A program made the position numbers and the translations under genes. The notes under the pieces are model-generated. The model saw nothing but the letters and a program-made list of their open reading frames with translations, did not search any database and was not told the DNA's origin. From NCBI RefSeq assembly GCF_026672425.1, contig NZ_JAPPRC010000003.1, forward strand, positions 1,885,541 through 1,949,540: a stretch of 64,000 nt of DNA, read 5' to 3'. This stretch comes from Pannonibacter sp. SL95 (GTDB taxonomy: Bacteria > Pseudomonadota > Alphaproteobacteria > Rhizobiales > Stappiaceae). Below are positions 42,132 through 52,000 of this stretch, piece after piece. Position 1 is the stretch's first letter. Every line of letters begins with the position of its first letter.

Positions 42132-43408
42132 GGCTGTGGCTCGGCCGACTTGAGGAATTCAAGGACCATGGCGGCAGTCCAGGTGAAACGGCCACCACCG
42201 CAGGGTTCGCCAGTGTGTGGATCGTAGTATTCGGCAAAGCCGCCGGTGGTGATGAGGTCGATGGAGGCACTGCGGATCGCGTTGGCGGTCTCCCATTCGC
42301 CGGCGCGCGTCAGGCCATCGGCGATCATGTAGTTGACGATCAGCCAGGTCGGGCCGCGCCAATAGCGCTTGGCTGAAAACCGGGGATCGGCCGGATCATG
42401 GCTTGGAACAAGATACCGCGTGCTGGCGGCGAGCGCCTCGATCCGGGTCGCGATGGCCTTGGCCCGGGCTGGTGATATCGGGGCAAAGGCTGGCAACAGC
42501 CCGCCGACGGACGGGCTGTCGATCAGCGCCCCGGTGCGGCGGTCGCGGCACACGTACTGGCCATGTCCGGTGCTCCACAGGGCTTCGAGTGCGGCAAGAC
42601 CGCGGGAGGCACGCTCCCGGTTCACGCGGGCGATCTCGGGCTCATCGAGCCAGTCGGCGAGCCAGGCAAGGTCGGCACAGGAGCGGATCAGGATGGCATT
42701 GAATCCGGGGTCGACCACCTGGAACGGCGAGGCGTCGTGCAGCTTCGTGTTGTCCCAGCCGAGCGACCGGAAGCGCTCGACGAGCCAGAGGTATCGGTCG
42801 TACTGCGCATTGGTCGGGCGATGTTCCGGGTCCGCATGCTGGGTATCGCGGCGTGTGTAGGGGGCGATGCCGTCCCGGGGCACCCGCTCGAAGGCGTCGT
42901 CCCAGTCGATCGAGTTGTCACGGCCTGATTCCCAGGGATGGATGATCGCCACCAGGCCTTCGCCCGCCGGATCGCGCATTTCGTAGAACCAGGCATGCCA
43001 GCGATCAACGGCGCCGAGCAGGGCGCGCGCGCGCCGTTTGGCAGCCTCGCCGTCGGTTGCGGTCTCCAACAGGCGGCGCAGGGCAAATCCGGCGACGGGC
43101 GGCTGGGTGATGCCGGAGGTCGGGGTTGGCCGCCCGGTGGCCCAGACATCAGGGCCGGGGAAATAGCCGTCGTCGTACACGTGGAAGACGATGTGCGGCA
43201 CCATTCCGTCCGGCCACTGATGGGCAAACAGCGTCTCGATTTCGGTCCAGGCCCGATCTTCGTCGAGCTGGGCGAGCCCGAGGGCGGTGAGGCAGCTGTC
43301 CCAGTTCCACTGGAACGGATAGAGCCCCTTTGTCGGGACCGTGTAGGTGCCGCGGTCGTTCTCGCGCAGGATTTCGGCAGCGGCGGAGCGGATGTCATTC
43401 GGGGTCAT
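42128..43408 (-). CDS. GH63-like glycoside hydrolase, MGH1/glucosylglycerate hydrolase type
   Basis: 426 residues with an (alpha/alpha)6-barrel pattern. The N-terminal YPFQWNWDSCLTALGLAQLDEDRAWTEIETLF carries the aspartate of the general-acid motif (WNWD), and the C-terminal part has YWRGPTWLIVNYMIADGL and GFAEYYDPHTGEPCGGGRFTWTAAM with a likely base glutamate. This resembles mannosylglycerate/glucosylglycerate hydrolases of GH63. No signal peptide is seen, so it should act on imported substrate in the cytoplasm. ATG 43406-43408 (MTPNDIRSAAAEIL) lies 7 bases after the ATPase stop. Confidence 0.82.
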   Translation of the reverse strand: MTPNDIRSAAAEILRENDRGTYTVPTKGLYPFQWNWDSCLTALGLAQLDEDRAWTEIETLFAHQWPDGMVPHIVFHVYDDGYFPGPDVWATGRPTPTSGITQPPVAGFALRRLLETATDGEAAKRRARALLGAVDRWHAWFYEMRDPAGEGLVAIIHPWESGRDNSIDWDDAFERVPRDGIAPYTRRDTQHADPEHRPTNAQYDRYLWLVERFRSLGWDNTKLHDASPFQVVDPGFNAILIRSCADLAWLADWLDEPEIARVNRERASRGLAALEALWSTGHGQYVCRDRRTGALIDSPSVGGLLPAFAPISPARAKAIATRIEALAASTRYLVPSHDPADPRFSAKRYWRGPTWLIVNYMIADGLTRAGEWETANAIRSASIDLITTGGFAEYYDPHTGEPCGGGRFTWTAAMVLEFLKSAEPQP

Positions 43409-43415
43409 GGGAGCC

Positions 43416-44462
43416 TCAGGCGGACAGGGCGCGTTGGGTGGTGCGATCGAACCAGCGGGCGCGACCGGGGAGCGGGGCAAGCGACAGACGGTCGCCGGGG
43501 GCAGCCCGGGTCTCGTTGTCGAGGATGGCACGGAAGGCGTGACCGGCAACGTCGCAGGTGACCAGGACATGGGGACCAAGCGGCTCGACGACGCGCACCT
43601 CGGCGGGCAGCCCCACGTCCGCCAGGCTCAGATCTTCCGGCCGTATGGCGAAGTCTGCCTCGTCCGCGTCGGTCGAAGGCCCGGACAGGGCAAGCCCGGC
43701 GACCTGCCAGTCGCCCGGTCCCACCCGCCGGGCGGGCAGGAAATTCATCGGCGGGTTGCCGATGAACGAGCCGACGAAGCGGGCGGCCGGGTCACGATAC
43801 ACCTCAATCGGGGATGCGGACTGGATGATGCGGCCCTGGTGCATCACGGAGATACGGTCGGCGAGGCTCATCGCCTCGACCTGGTCATGGGTGACATAGA
43901 TGGTCGTGGTCTTGGAGGCGGCCAGAACACCCTTCAGCTCTGCACGCATCTCCAGCCGCAAGAGCGCATCAAGGTTGGACAACGGCTCGTCCATCAGGAT
44001 GACGTCCGGTTCCATGGCCAGCGCCCGGGCCACTGCAACACGCTGGCGCTGGCCGCCGGACAGCTGTCCCGAGTAGTGTTTCAACAGTTGCTCGATATGC
44101 ATCAGTTCGGCCGTGCGCGTGACGCGGCGGTCCACTTCGGCCTGGGGCAGCTTCTTCATTCGCAGGCCGAAGGCGATGTTCTCGTAGACCGTCAGATGCG
44201 GAAACACGGCGTAGTTCTGGAACACCATGGCGATGCCGCGCTCGCGCGGTGGCAGGTGATCGACGCGGCGGCCGCCAATCCAGATCTCGCCTTCGCTCGG
44301 TGTTTCGAGGCCGGCGATCATGCGCAGCAAGGTGGTCTTGCCACAGCCCGAGGCGCCGAGCAGCACCATGAACTCGCGGTCTGCGATGGCCAGATCGACC
44401 GAGTGCAGCGCGGTGAAGCTGCCAAAGGACTTGGCGACAGATTTGATCTCGATGACGGCCAT
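43416..44462 (-). CDS. Carbohydrate ABC importer ATPase, UgpC/MsmK type (system 2)
   Basis: 348-residue ATPase. Walker A is GASGCGKTTL, signature LSGGQRQRVAVARALAMEP, Walker B VILMDEPLSNLD, and a C-terminal TOBE/OB domain contains FAIRPEDLSLADVGLPAEV. It energises the two permeases upstream in the same operon and lies 106 bases after the second permease. It differs from the system 1 ATPase throughout, so the two systems are separate importers and not a recent duplication. Confidence 0.94.
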   Translation of the reverse strand: MAVIEIKSVAKSFGSFTALHSVDLAIADREFMVLLGASGCGKTTLLRMIAGLETPSEGEIWIGGRRVDHLPPRERGIAMVFQNYAVFPHLTVYENIAFGLRMKKLPQAEVDRRVTRTAELMHIEQLLKHYSGQLSGGQRQRVAVARALAMEPDVILMDEPLSNLDALLRLEMRAELKGVLAASKTTTIYVTHDQVEAMSLADRISVMHQGRIIQSASPIEVYRDPAARFVGSFIGNPPMNFLPARRVGPGDWQVAGLALSGPSTDADEADFAIRPEDLSLADVGLPAEVRVVEPLGPHVLVTCDVAGHAFRAILDNETRAAPGDRLSLAPLPGRARWFDRTTQRALSA

Positions 44463-44568
44463 CGATTTGTACCCTTTTCTGGGACCGGCGTTGCAGCCGG
44501 TAACATCTCACTCATTGGTTTCACGCGACCCGGGCCCCAAATGGCGTTCCGCTTTTGCCGGAATGGCT

Positions 44569-45390
44569 TCAGCGGTTGGCAATGCCCCACATGGCGAAGA
44601 GGTAGCGACGAACGGCGAAGATGAAGATGAGCGCCGGCAGCACCAGGACGAAGCCGCCTGCGAACTTCAGGGGCATCGGCGACACGTCGAGGGATTGCAG
44701 CAGGAAGGCGGTCAACGTCCGGTTCTGGATCGTCAGCACGGACGCGGCAAAGACCTCGTTCCAGGAGATGACGAAGGCAAAGATTGCTGACGCCGTGATC
44801 CCCGGCAGGACCAGCGGCAGGATCACCTTGCGAAACGCCTGCAGCCGGGTGCAGCCCAGCGTCCAGGCTGCCTCTTCCAGTTCGAGCGGGATGCCGGAGA
44901 ACAGGGAATAGGTGATCAGGATCGCGAAGGGGAGTGCCAGCGACGTGTGCACGAGGGCGAGGCCAAGGATGCTGTCATCGAGGCCTGTGCGGATAAACAG
45001 CACCGCCAGCGGCAGCGCCAGCAGCGGCAGCGGGAACGCGCGCGTCATCAGCACCAGGAGGCGATAGGAGCTCTTGCCCGGGAACTCGAAGCGCGACAGG
45101 GCATAGCCCGCCGGCGCGCCAAGGCCGATCGACAGTACCATGGTGAGGGCGGCGACCAGAACCGAGTTCAGCAGGGCCCGGGTCACGCCGGCAAAGCCCA
45201 GGAAGAAGCCGAGGCTGCCGGTGTCGAACGAGGGGAAGAAGCTTTTGGGGAACCCGTTGACCTCGGCGGGCGAGGACAGCGAGTTGACCACGAGCAGGTA
45301 GATCGGCACCAGAACCCAGGCGCCCAGAAGGATCACCAGAGCCATGGTCAGTTGCCGGGCGCGGCGGCGATGGGCCGGTTCGCTTGTCAT
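44569..45390 (-). CDS. Carbohydrate ABC importer permease, MalG type (system 2)
   Basis: 273 residues with about six helices. The EAA loop is LEEAAWTLGCTRLQAFRKVILPLVLPG, and RLLVLMTRAFPLPLLALPLAVLFIRTGLDDSILGLALVH is typical of the MalG group. Its start overlaps the stop of the MalF-type partner by four bases. It ends with AVRRYLFAMWGIANR, the usual short cytoplasmic tail. Confidence 0.92.
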   Translation of the reverse strand: MTSEPAHRRRARQLTMALVILLGAWVLVPIYLLVVNSLSSPAEVNGFPKSFFPSFDTGSLGFFLGFAGVTRALLNSVLVAALTMVLSIGLGAPAGYALSRFEFPGKSSYRLLVLMTRAFPLPLLALPLAVLFIRTGLDDSILGLALVHTSLALPFAILITYSLFSGIPLELEEAAWTLGCTRLQAFRKVILPLVLPGITASAIFAFVISWNEVFAASVLTIQNRTLTAFLLQSLDVSPMPLKFAGGFVLVLPALIFIFAVRRYLFAMWGIANR

Positions 45391-46232
45391 GTACGGGCCT
45401 CCTTGGGGACATGCAGGACGCGCAGGATGATCAGCGTGAAGGCAATCGAGATGCCGAGGATCACCATGGCGTAAGCAGCGGCCACATGCCTGTCCTGCAG
45501 ATCAAACTGCCAGACATAGGTCTCACCCATCAGCACCGGCAGGTTGGTGCCACCGAGCGCCGAGACCACGGCAAAGACTTCCAGTGCGAGGATCGTGCGC
45601 AGGATCAGCGCGGTCTGCAGGCTGGGCCGCAGCAGAGGCAGGGTGACGCGGGTGAAGCGCTGCCACGGCGAGGCGCCAAAGACTTCGGCCGCTTCCTTGT
45701 ACTCCTTCGGGATGAGGCCCATTCCGGCGACGAGGATCACCAGCATGATCGCCGTGGCGCGCCAGACCTCGGCGAGGACAACGGCGAGGAAGATCGTGGC
45801 CTTGTCCTGGTAGCCGAGCCAGATGCGCGGTCCATCCACAGCCCCGACGGCCTGCAGCATCGAGTTGAGGAACCCGGTCTGCTCGAAGATCGCGAGCCAG
45901 ATGATGCCGGCTGCGAGGTCCGAAATGCCAAGCGGGATGGTGAAGACATAGAGCGCCATGTCACGGCCGCGCGTCATGCGGGTGACGAGCACGGCCATGG
46001 CCAGCGCCAGTCCGAGCTGGATCGGCACGACAACAGCGGCCAGCAGCAGCGTGTTGGTCAGGGCGGTGCCGAATTTCCAGTGGCTGGCCATGGTCTGGAA
46101 ATGGGCAAGCGTCGGGGTCCCGTCCCGGTTGAAGGCCTCCCAGGCAACCAGCAGGAACGGATAGAGGAAGAATACCCCCAGGAACAGCACGGAGGGCAGC
46201 AACAGGAGATAGGGCAGGCGTGTCGAGCCCAT
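45387..46232 (-). CDS. Carbohydrate ABC importer permease, MalF type (system 2)
   Basis: 281 residues. Membrane segments start with YLLLLPSVLFLGVFFLYPFLLVAWEAF; the EAA loop is YKEAAEVFGASPWQRFTRVTLPLLRP. It follows the binding-protein gene after a 107-base spacer that contains a hairpin, and is coupled by a four-base overlap to the MalG-type gene. Confidence 0.92.
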   Translation of the reverse strand: MGSTRLPYLLLLPSVLFLGVFFLYPFLLVAWEAFNRDGTPTLAHFQTMASHWKFGTALTNTLLLAAVVVPIQLGLALAMAVLVTRMTRGRDMALYVFTIPLGISDLAAGIIWLAIFEQTGFLNSMLQAVGAVDGPRIWLGYQDKATIFLAVVLAEVWRATAIMLVILVAGMGLIPKEYKEAAEVFGASPWQRFTRVTLPLLRPSLQTALILRTILALEVFAVVSALGGTNLPVLMGETYVWQFDLQDRHVAAAYAMVILGISIAFTLIILRVLHVPKEART

Positions 46233-46260
46233 GGTCAGGGTCCTTCACCGCAGGGGATTG

Positions 46261-46294
46261 TCAGCCGGACCGCATGGGTTTGCGGCCCGGCTGA
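46261..46294 (-). terminator. Hairpin after the system 2 binding-protein gene
   Basis: TCAGCCGG (46261-46268) pairs with CCGGCTGA (46287-46294), and inside it CCGCA (46270-46274) pairs with TGCGG (46281-46285), with a single A/C mismatch and a 6-base loop. On the minus strand it lies 45 bases after the binding-protein stop and before the permease genes. Likely attenuator or message stabiliser. Confidence 0.5.
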
Positions 46295-46339
46295 AGACAG
46301 GGATGAAAGCCGGAGGACGCAGCCGACGTCGTCGATGTC

Positions 46340-47605
46340 TCAGTCGACCGGGCAGGCGCCTTCGGACGGCTTGTCCGGTGCCCAGCAGGGCGCCCCGGTT
46401 TCCTTCATGATCGCCCGAAGCGCCTCGGCCTGGCTGTCCAGCACGGTCCGGACGTCCTGGTTGGCGAGGACAATCCGCTCGAACGTGTCCACGTAGACCT
46501 GGTTGAACTTGCCACCGGCTTCGCCAAGCCCCATCGGCAGCAGGGCTGGTTTTGCGTCCGCCGCACCCGTCATGGCTGCGATGGCGGCACCGGAGGCCTT
46601 GACCGAGGCCGGCATGTCATCGGGAAGGGTCACGTCCACGACGGGGAAAAAGTTGGTGGCCCGGAGCGTTGCGATCTGTGTTTCCGGCTTCAGCATGTAG
46701 GCAACAAGGGCCTTGGCCTTTTCCATGTCCGGCGCTGTCGAGGGGATGGCAATGCCGGCAACCACGGGCATGAAGCCGCGGCCAGCGGGACCGGCGGGCG
46801 CCGGGAAGGCGACGAAGTCATCCGGCTTCTGATTAAATGCGTCGGCGAGCCGGGCCGTGTGGTCAAAGGCGATCCAGACTTCCTCGGTCAGGAGCTGTTC
46901 CTGCAGGAAGCCGTAGCCGGTCGATGCAGGGTTGGTGTAGCTCCACAGTTCCTTGAACTTGGTCCAGGCCTGTTCGGCTTCGGCCGAGCGGAACTTGGTC
47001 ACGGTCGAGGCGGCGAAGGAGGGCAGGAGATAGCCCTGGAAAAAGCGGTGCTTCAGGCCCTTCGGCCCGGCGGGAAAGCCGAACTTCGGGCCTCCGGTCG
47101 CCTCGGCAACGGCCTTGCTCCAGGCGATCAGCTGATCGTAGGTCAGGGCATTCAGGTCAGCCCCCGCCGGCAGATAGGGCAGGGCCTTCTTGTTGGCGGC
47201 CATGATGTAGGTCGCCTGCATCCACGGCAGGTATTTCTGTTCGCCTGAACCGAGCTTGCCCAGCGTCATGAAGTTCGGGTTGACCGCCGTTCCTCCCAGA
47301 TCGACGGCCCCAAGGTCAGCAAGGTTCGCGCTGATCGAGGTGAAGTCACCGTGCAGACCGCCAAGAACCGCAATGGTGCCGGAGCCGGCCTGGGTCTCGG
47401 CCTGGATGCGGGTCAGCCACGGTCCGCCGTCGCTGGCCTGATAGTCAACCGTCTCGCCGAAGCCGCCGAGCACGTTGTCGCGCATCTTCTGGGTTTCCTC
47501 GACCGGCTTGGCCTGGGTCGACCAGAACAGGAGATCTGCCTTTGCGGGGCTTGTTGCCAGCGTCAGTGCGGCTGTCAGCAAGAGATAGGTCTTCCACGTC
47601 CTCAT
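46340..47605 (-). CDS. Extracellular solute-binding protein (system 2)
   Basis: 421 residues with a signal peptide (RTWKTYLLLTAALTLATSPAKA, cleavage about residue 23). The mature part, ADLLFWSTQAKPVEETQKMRDNVLGGF and later YIMAANKKALPYLPAGADLNALTYDQLIAWSKAV, follows the family 1 extracellular binding-protein plan. Two cysteines near the C-terminus (PCWAPDKPSEGACPVD) could form a disulphide. ATG 47603-47605 has a GGGAGGAAAA site. It lies 40 bases after lacI-type regulator's stop and is co-transcribed with it by position. Confidence 0.9.
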   Translation of the reverse strand: MRTWKTYLLLTAALTLATSPAKADLLFWSTQAKPVEETQKMRDNVLGGFGETVDYQASDGGPWLTRIQAETQAGSGTIAVLGGLHGDFTSISANLADLGAVDLGGTAVNPNFMTLGKLGSGEQKYLPWMQATYIMAANKKALPYLPAGADLNALTYDQLIAWSKAVAEATGGPKFGFPAGPKGLKHRFFQGYLLPSFAASTVTKFRSAEAEQAWTKFKELWSYTNPASTGYGFLQEQLLTEEVWIAFDHTARLADAFNQKPDDFVAFPAPAGPAGRGFMPVVAGIAIPSTAPDMEKAKALVAYMLKPETQIATLRATNFFPVVDVTLPDDMPASVKASGAAIAAMTGAADAKPALLPMGLGEAGGKFNQVYVDTFERIVLANQDVRTVLDSQAEALRAIMKETGAPCWAPDKPSEGACPVD

Positions 47606-47645
47606 GTTTTTCCTCCCGGTTCCATGAATTCGCAATGCCGTGTTC

Positions 47646-48680
47646 TTATTTTTGCGGCGCAGGGCCGTGACTGCCTCGCAGCACCAGGCTGGCGTTGCGC
47701 AGCAAGGTGGGCGGGGCTTTGGGGCGGACCTCGATGAGATCCAGAAGCGTGGCGGCCGCGATGCGGCCGATGTCCCGGTTGCCCGGTTCGAAGGTGGTTA
47801 GGCCCGGGACCGCGTAGGCGGCGGCCGGCACGTTGTCGAAGCCGATCAGCGACAGGTCGTCCGGGATCGACAGCCCGAGATGCGAGGCGGCCTGCACCAC
47901 CGCCAGCGCCAGTTCATCGAACAGGCCGATCACCGCCGTCGGGCGGTCCGGTCCCGTCAGAAGCCCAGCAATGCCGCGGCGGTGCCCCTCCGCATCGAAG
48001 CGTGGCGCAGCGATGCTGGTCAGGCGCACGGATGGGTCCCCGGTTGCGGCCATTGCACGGGCAAGGCCCGCCTCGCGGTTGCGGGCGAAGGTCATCTGGT
48101 CAGTGATGGTGACCAGGCCAAAGTGGCGATGGCCGAGATCGTAGAGAAGCTGGAAGGCTTCGCCGAACGCGTCCTCACCTGCCACATCGATCCAGGCATG
48201 GGGTTGCAAGGGGGCGAGTGTCCGTCCGAGCGCGACGAAAGGCAGGTTGCGTTCCTGCAGGAAGCGGATGCGGGCGTCGTCCTCGGCGATGCGGGTGAGG
48301 ATGATGCCATCGACCCGTCCGGACTGGACCAGGCGCTGCAGGACTTCCAGCTCGTCCTGGCCCTCGGGGGCTGTGGCAATCATCAGGTCCGTGCCCTTGG
48401 CGACAAGCGCCTCGGAGAGCCCGGTCACGGTCGCGCCCAGATAGGCGTCGACGAAGTCCGGGCCGCGCACCTTCAGGACAAGACCGACAAAGCCGCTGCG
48501 GCCCGACACCAGCATGCGACCGGCAACATTCGGAACGTAGCCCATCTCGCGCGCCTTCTGCTGCACGCGCTCGCGGGTCTTCTCGGAAATGTCCTCATAG
48601 CCAGCCAGAGACCGGGACACGGTCGCAATCGACAGGTCCAGCGCGGATGCGATCTCCTTCAAGGTGCTGCGCCGACGCAC
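47646..48680 (-). CDS. LacI-family transcriptional regulator
   Basis: 344 residues. The LacI helix-turn-helix and hinge helix are clear (TLKEIASALDLSIATVSRSLAGYEDISEKTRERVQQKAREMGYVPNVAGRMLVSG). The periplasmic-binding-like effector domain follows, with VGLVLKVRGPDFVDAYLG and PDDLSLIGFDNVPAAAYAVPGLTTFE. It heads the system 2 operon (binding protein, two permeases, ATPase, GH63-like hydrolase, PIG-L deacetylase). Palindromic sites overlapping its promoter indicate autoregulation. The effector is probably the imported sugar compound (inference). Confidence 0.94.
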   Translation of the reverse strand: MRRRSTLKEIASALDLSIATVSRSLAGYEDISEKTRERVQQKAREMGYVPNVAGRMLVSGRSGFVGLVLKVRGPDFVDAYLGATVTGLSEALVAKGTDLMIATAPEGQDELEVLQRLVQSGRVDGIILTRIAEDDARIRFLQERNLPFVALGRTLAPLQPHAWIDVAGEDAFGEAFQLLYDLGHRHFGLVTITDQMTFARNREAGLARAMAATGDPSVRLTSIAAPRFDAEGHRRGIAGLLTGPDRPTAVIGLFDELALAVVQAASHLGLSIPDDLSLIGFDNVPAAAYAVPGLTTFEPGNRDIGRIAAATLLDLIEVRPKAPPTLLRNASLVLRGSHGPAPQK

Positions 48681-48733
48681 GTCCGATCCTCCCCAGGCCT
48701 GTGGACGTGTCGTCCTTGACCGGTTTTTCGAAA

Positions 48734-48753
48734 TGCAAACGTTTCAGGTTTGC
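48734..48753. promoter_or_regulatory. LacI-type operator half-sites around AAACGTTT
   Basis: TGCAAAC (48734-48740) and GTTTGCA (48747-48753) form a perfect inverted repeat, and the left part also contains the 8-bp palindrome AAACGTTT (48737-48744). This is the CG-centred style of many LacI-family operators. It lies between the promoter and the LacI start, so a bound repressor would block elongation or initiation. Confidence 0.6.
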
Positions 48754-48765
48754 AAAGCAAGTTTC

Positions 48766-48800
48766 TAAAACGTTTTAAATTTTGATTTACCACTTGTCAA
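48766..48800 (-). promoter_or_regulatory. Promoter of the LacI-headed operon with overlapping operator
   Basis: On the minus strand a perfect -35 TTGACA (48795-48800) is followed by a 17-base spacer and a -10 TAAAAC (48772-48777). The 12-bp perfect palindrome TAAAACGTTTTA (48766-48777) covers the -10 box. The CG-centred palindrome is of LacI type, so repression by promoter occlusion is very likely. Confidence 0.75.
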
Positions 48801-49060
48801 GTCAGTGGGGCGCGTCCGGGCGGAGCCGGGAGGACGGGTCGCGCTGGCTGTCTGGTCTGCGGATCATTGATGGAAAAAGGCCTGAACGCGGGCACGAGCC
48901 CTCAGGTCCGCATGGTCTCTTGCGGCAGTGGCAACCGTTGCCGGGTGTTGCGGTCTTCAGGGGCGCAGCAACCAGGGCAACACAGCTTGCATCCCGTGTT
49001 TGCCTGCTCCCATAACGTGTGGCATGGTCGCGGTGGTGTGGTGGACATCCGGGTGGGGAC
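48801..49060. other. Spacer between the LacI promoter and hsdR
   Basis: About 260 bases separate the sugar operon promoter from the hsdR start; with the LacI leader the gene-free stretch is 380 bases. I see no gene, no clear repeat and no copy of the tRNA-Gln 3' end. It probably contains the hsdR promoter and the left border of the restriction island. Confidence 0.4.
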
Positions 49061-52000
49061 GTGTCGGCAAATTTCGGTCATCTGCAGCAGCTCAGCCCGG
49101 AGTTGCATCGCCTGGGTACCTTGGCGGAGCGGTTTTTCTCCGAGGACGCCAATACCTCGCTGATCAAGAGCCGGCAGTTCGGCGAGTACATGGTCAAGGA
49201 GATCGCCGCGCTGTCTGGCGTCCATGACGCGGCGGCGCGGGAGACGACCCATGACCTGCTGCGGCGGCTGAGCACGCAACAGCTCCTGCCGCGCGAAGTC
49301 ACCGACATCTTCCACGCCGTCCGCAAGAGCGGCAACGAGGCGACGCACAGCCTTGCCGGGACGCCGGCGGAGGCGCTGGCGGCGCTGAAGTTCTGCCGCG
49401 CACTGGGCGTCTGGTACCGCCGCACCTATGGCCGGGATCCAAACTTCAAGCCGGGACCCTTCGTTCCGCCGCGATCCTCCGCCGATATCGATCAGGCGAC
49501 GCAGGAGGAATTGGCAGCCTTGCGCGCAAAGGTGCGCGAGGCGGAGCTGGAACTGGCAGCCGCCCATGCCTCGACGGAAGACCTCGCAAAGGCCCGCGCC
49601 GCTGCCGAAGAGCTCGCTCGCCAGGCGTCAGCCAACAGTGCTGTCTGGGAGCAGGCCGCCGTCCAGATGGAGGCTAATCAGGCCGCACTCGCTCGCAAGC
49701 TTGCCGAACTGCAGAAGGCAGCGGAGGCCCAGCCTGAGCAGTTGCAGATCGAGTTCAAGCAGGCGGGTCTGAAAGCGGCGAGCAGCCTGGAGCTCGATGA
49801 GCGCCAGACCCGCCGGCTGATCGACGTGCAGCTTGTCGATGCCGGATGGGAAGCCGACAGCGACCGCCTGACCTATCAGAGGGGAGCCCGACCGGAGGAA
49901 GGCCGCAACCTGGCCATCGCCGAATGGCCCGCAGAAGGTGGCCGGGCGGATTATGCCCTCTTCGTCGGCCTCACCTGCGTTGGTGTCATCGAGGCCAAGC
50001 GCGAAAGCGTCGATGTGCCTTCCGCCCTCCAGCAGGCCGAGCGCTATGCCCGCACCATTGAGCTCAGCCCGGAAGAGGCGCATCCTGACGGCCCCTGGAA
50101 GCACGGTCTGGATGAGCCCTTCCGCGTGCCTTTCGTCTTTGGCACCAATGGACGGCCCTATGTGCGCCAGTGGCTGACGAAATCCGGCATCTGGTACCGT
50201 GATATCAGGCGCGAGACCAACCACGCCGTCCCGATGACGAGCTGGTTCTCGCCCAAGGACCTGATTGATAAACTCACCACCGATGCCGACACCGCCGCCC
50301 AGGGGCTGGCCGAAGAGAGTTTCGGCAAGGGACGAATGCGCCCTTATCAGGAAGAGGCGATTGCGGCGATCGAGAATGCCGTGGTTGCTGGGCAGCGCGA
50401 CATTCTGGTTTCCATGGCGACTGGCACCGGCAAGACACGGACGGCAATCGCGCTGATGTATCGCTTGCTCAAACACAAGCGCTTCCGTCGCATCCTCTTC
50501 CTCGTTGACCGCAAGGCGCTCGGCCGGCAGACAAGCGACGCGCTCGAAACCACCGAGATCGAGGGCATGCTGAACTTCGCCCAGATCTACAAGGTTGCCG
50601 GGCTGGAGCAGAAACTGCCGGAGGACGAGGACCAGGTGCAGGTTGCGACCGTCCAGTCGCTGATCGCCCGCATCCTCAATGAGCCGGATCCGGCCAAGCG
50701 CCCGACACCCGGCACCTTCGATTGCATCATCGTGGATGAGGCCCATCGCGGCTATACGCTGGATGCGGAGCTGCGCGAAAGCGATATCGGCTTCCGCAAC
50801 ATCGATGACTACCAGTCGGCCTATCGCCAGATCCTTGATTACTTCGACGCCGTGAAGGTGGCGCTGACGGCGACCCCCGCGCTCCACACCCGTGAGATCT
50901 TCGGCCACCCGGTCTTCCATTACGGCTATCGCCAGGCCGTGGTCGAAGGTTACCTCAATGATCACCTGCCGCCGAAGCGCATCACCACAGCTCTGTCGGA
51001 AGCCGGCATCCATTTTGAGGGTGGCGAGGAGGTCGAGATCATCGACCGCAAGACAGGCCAGATCGATCTCTTCGAATTGCCGGATGAAGTCTCGCTTGAT
51101 TACGACCTCGCCGACTTCAACCGACGCGTCTATTCGGAACCCTTCAACCGGGTCGTCTGCCGGGCGATTGCCACCGAGATCCCGCCGTCGAAACCCGGAA
51201 AGACGCTGATCTTCGCCGCGCGCGATGCCCATGCCGATGACATCGTGCGCCTGCTGATCGAGGCATTGCAGGACGAATACGGCGCTGACGCTGTGCCGCA
51301 TGGCATGGTGACGAAGATCACTGGCACGGTCGACAAGGCCGACGACCTGATACTGAAGTTCAAGAACGACCCCTATCCGAAATATGTCGTCACCGTCGAC
51401 CTGCTCACCACAGGCGTCGACGTGCCGTCGATCTGCAATCTCGTCTTCGTCCGCCGGGTCAAGAGCCGCATCCTCTATGACCAGATGATCGGTCGCGCCA
51501 CGCGGCTTTGCCCGGATATCGGCAAGGAGCATTTCCGCATCTTCGATGCCGTCGATCTCTATGCCGAGCTGCAGGAGATGAGCGACATGCGCCCGGTCGT
51601 GGTCAAGCCGGATATCGCCCTCAGCCAGCTCGTCACGGATCTGCAAAATGCGGAAACGGACGAAGACAAGAGCTGGGTCGCAGCGCAGGTCATCGTGCGC
51701 ATGCGAAGTCTCGTGAAGCGCATGGATGCCGAGAACCGGGAAAGTTTCGAACGCCACACGGGCGAGAGCCCCGACATGGCTCTGCAGCGTCTCTCCACCC
51801 GGCCCGGTGCCGAGTTGCAAGAGTGGCTGGCCGCCCATCCCCGCGCCGTCGAGCTGCTCGAGCGCCGCCCGCTCTTCACGGGCAAGAACGATGGCGTGGT
51901 CATCTCCACCCATGAGGATGAGCTGCTGCGCATCGAGGAGATTTTTGGCAAGAACACGACGCCGGAGGATTACATCACCGGCTTCGAACGCTTCGTCCGC

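Noticed and set aside
48780-49060. Possible left attachment site duplicating the tRNA-Gln 3' end
   Set aside because: No stretch matching the tRNA 3' half was found by eye; only an 11-base chance similarity (GTGTTTGC) was seen.
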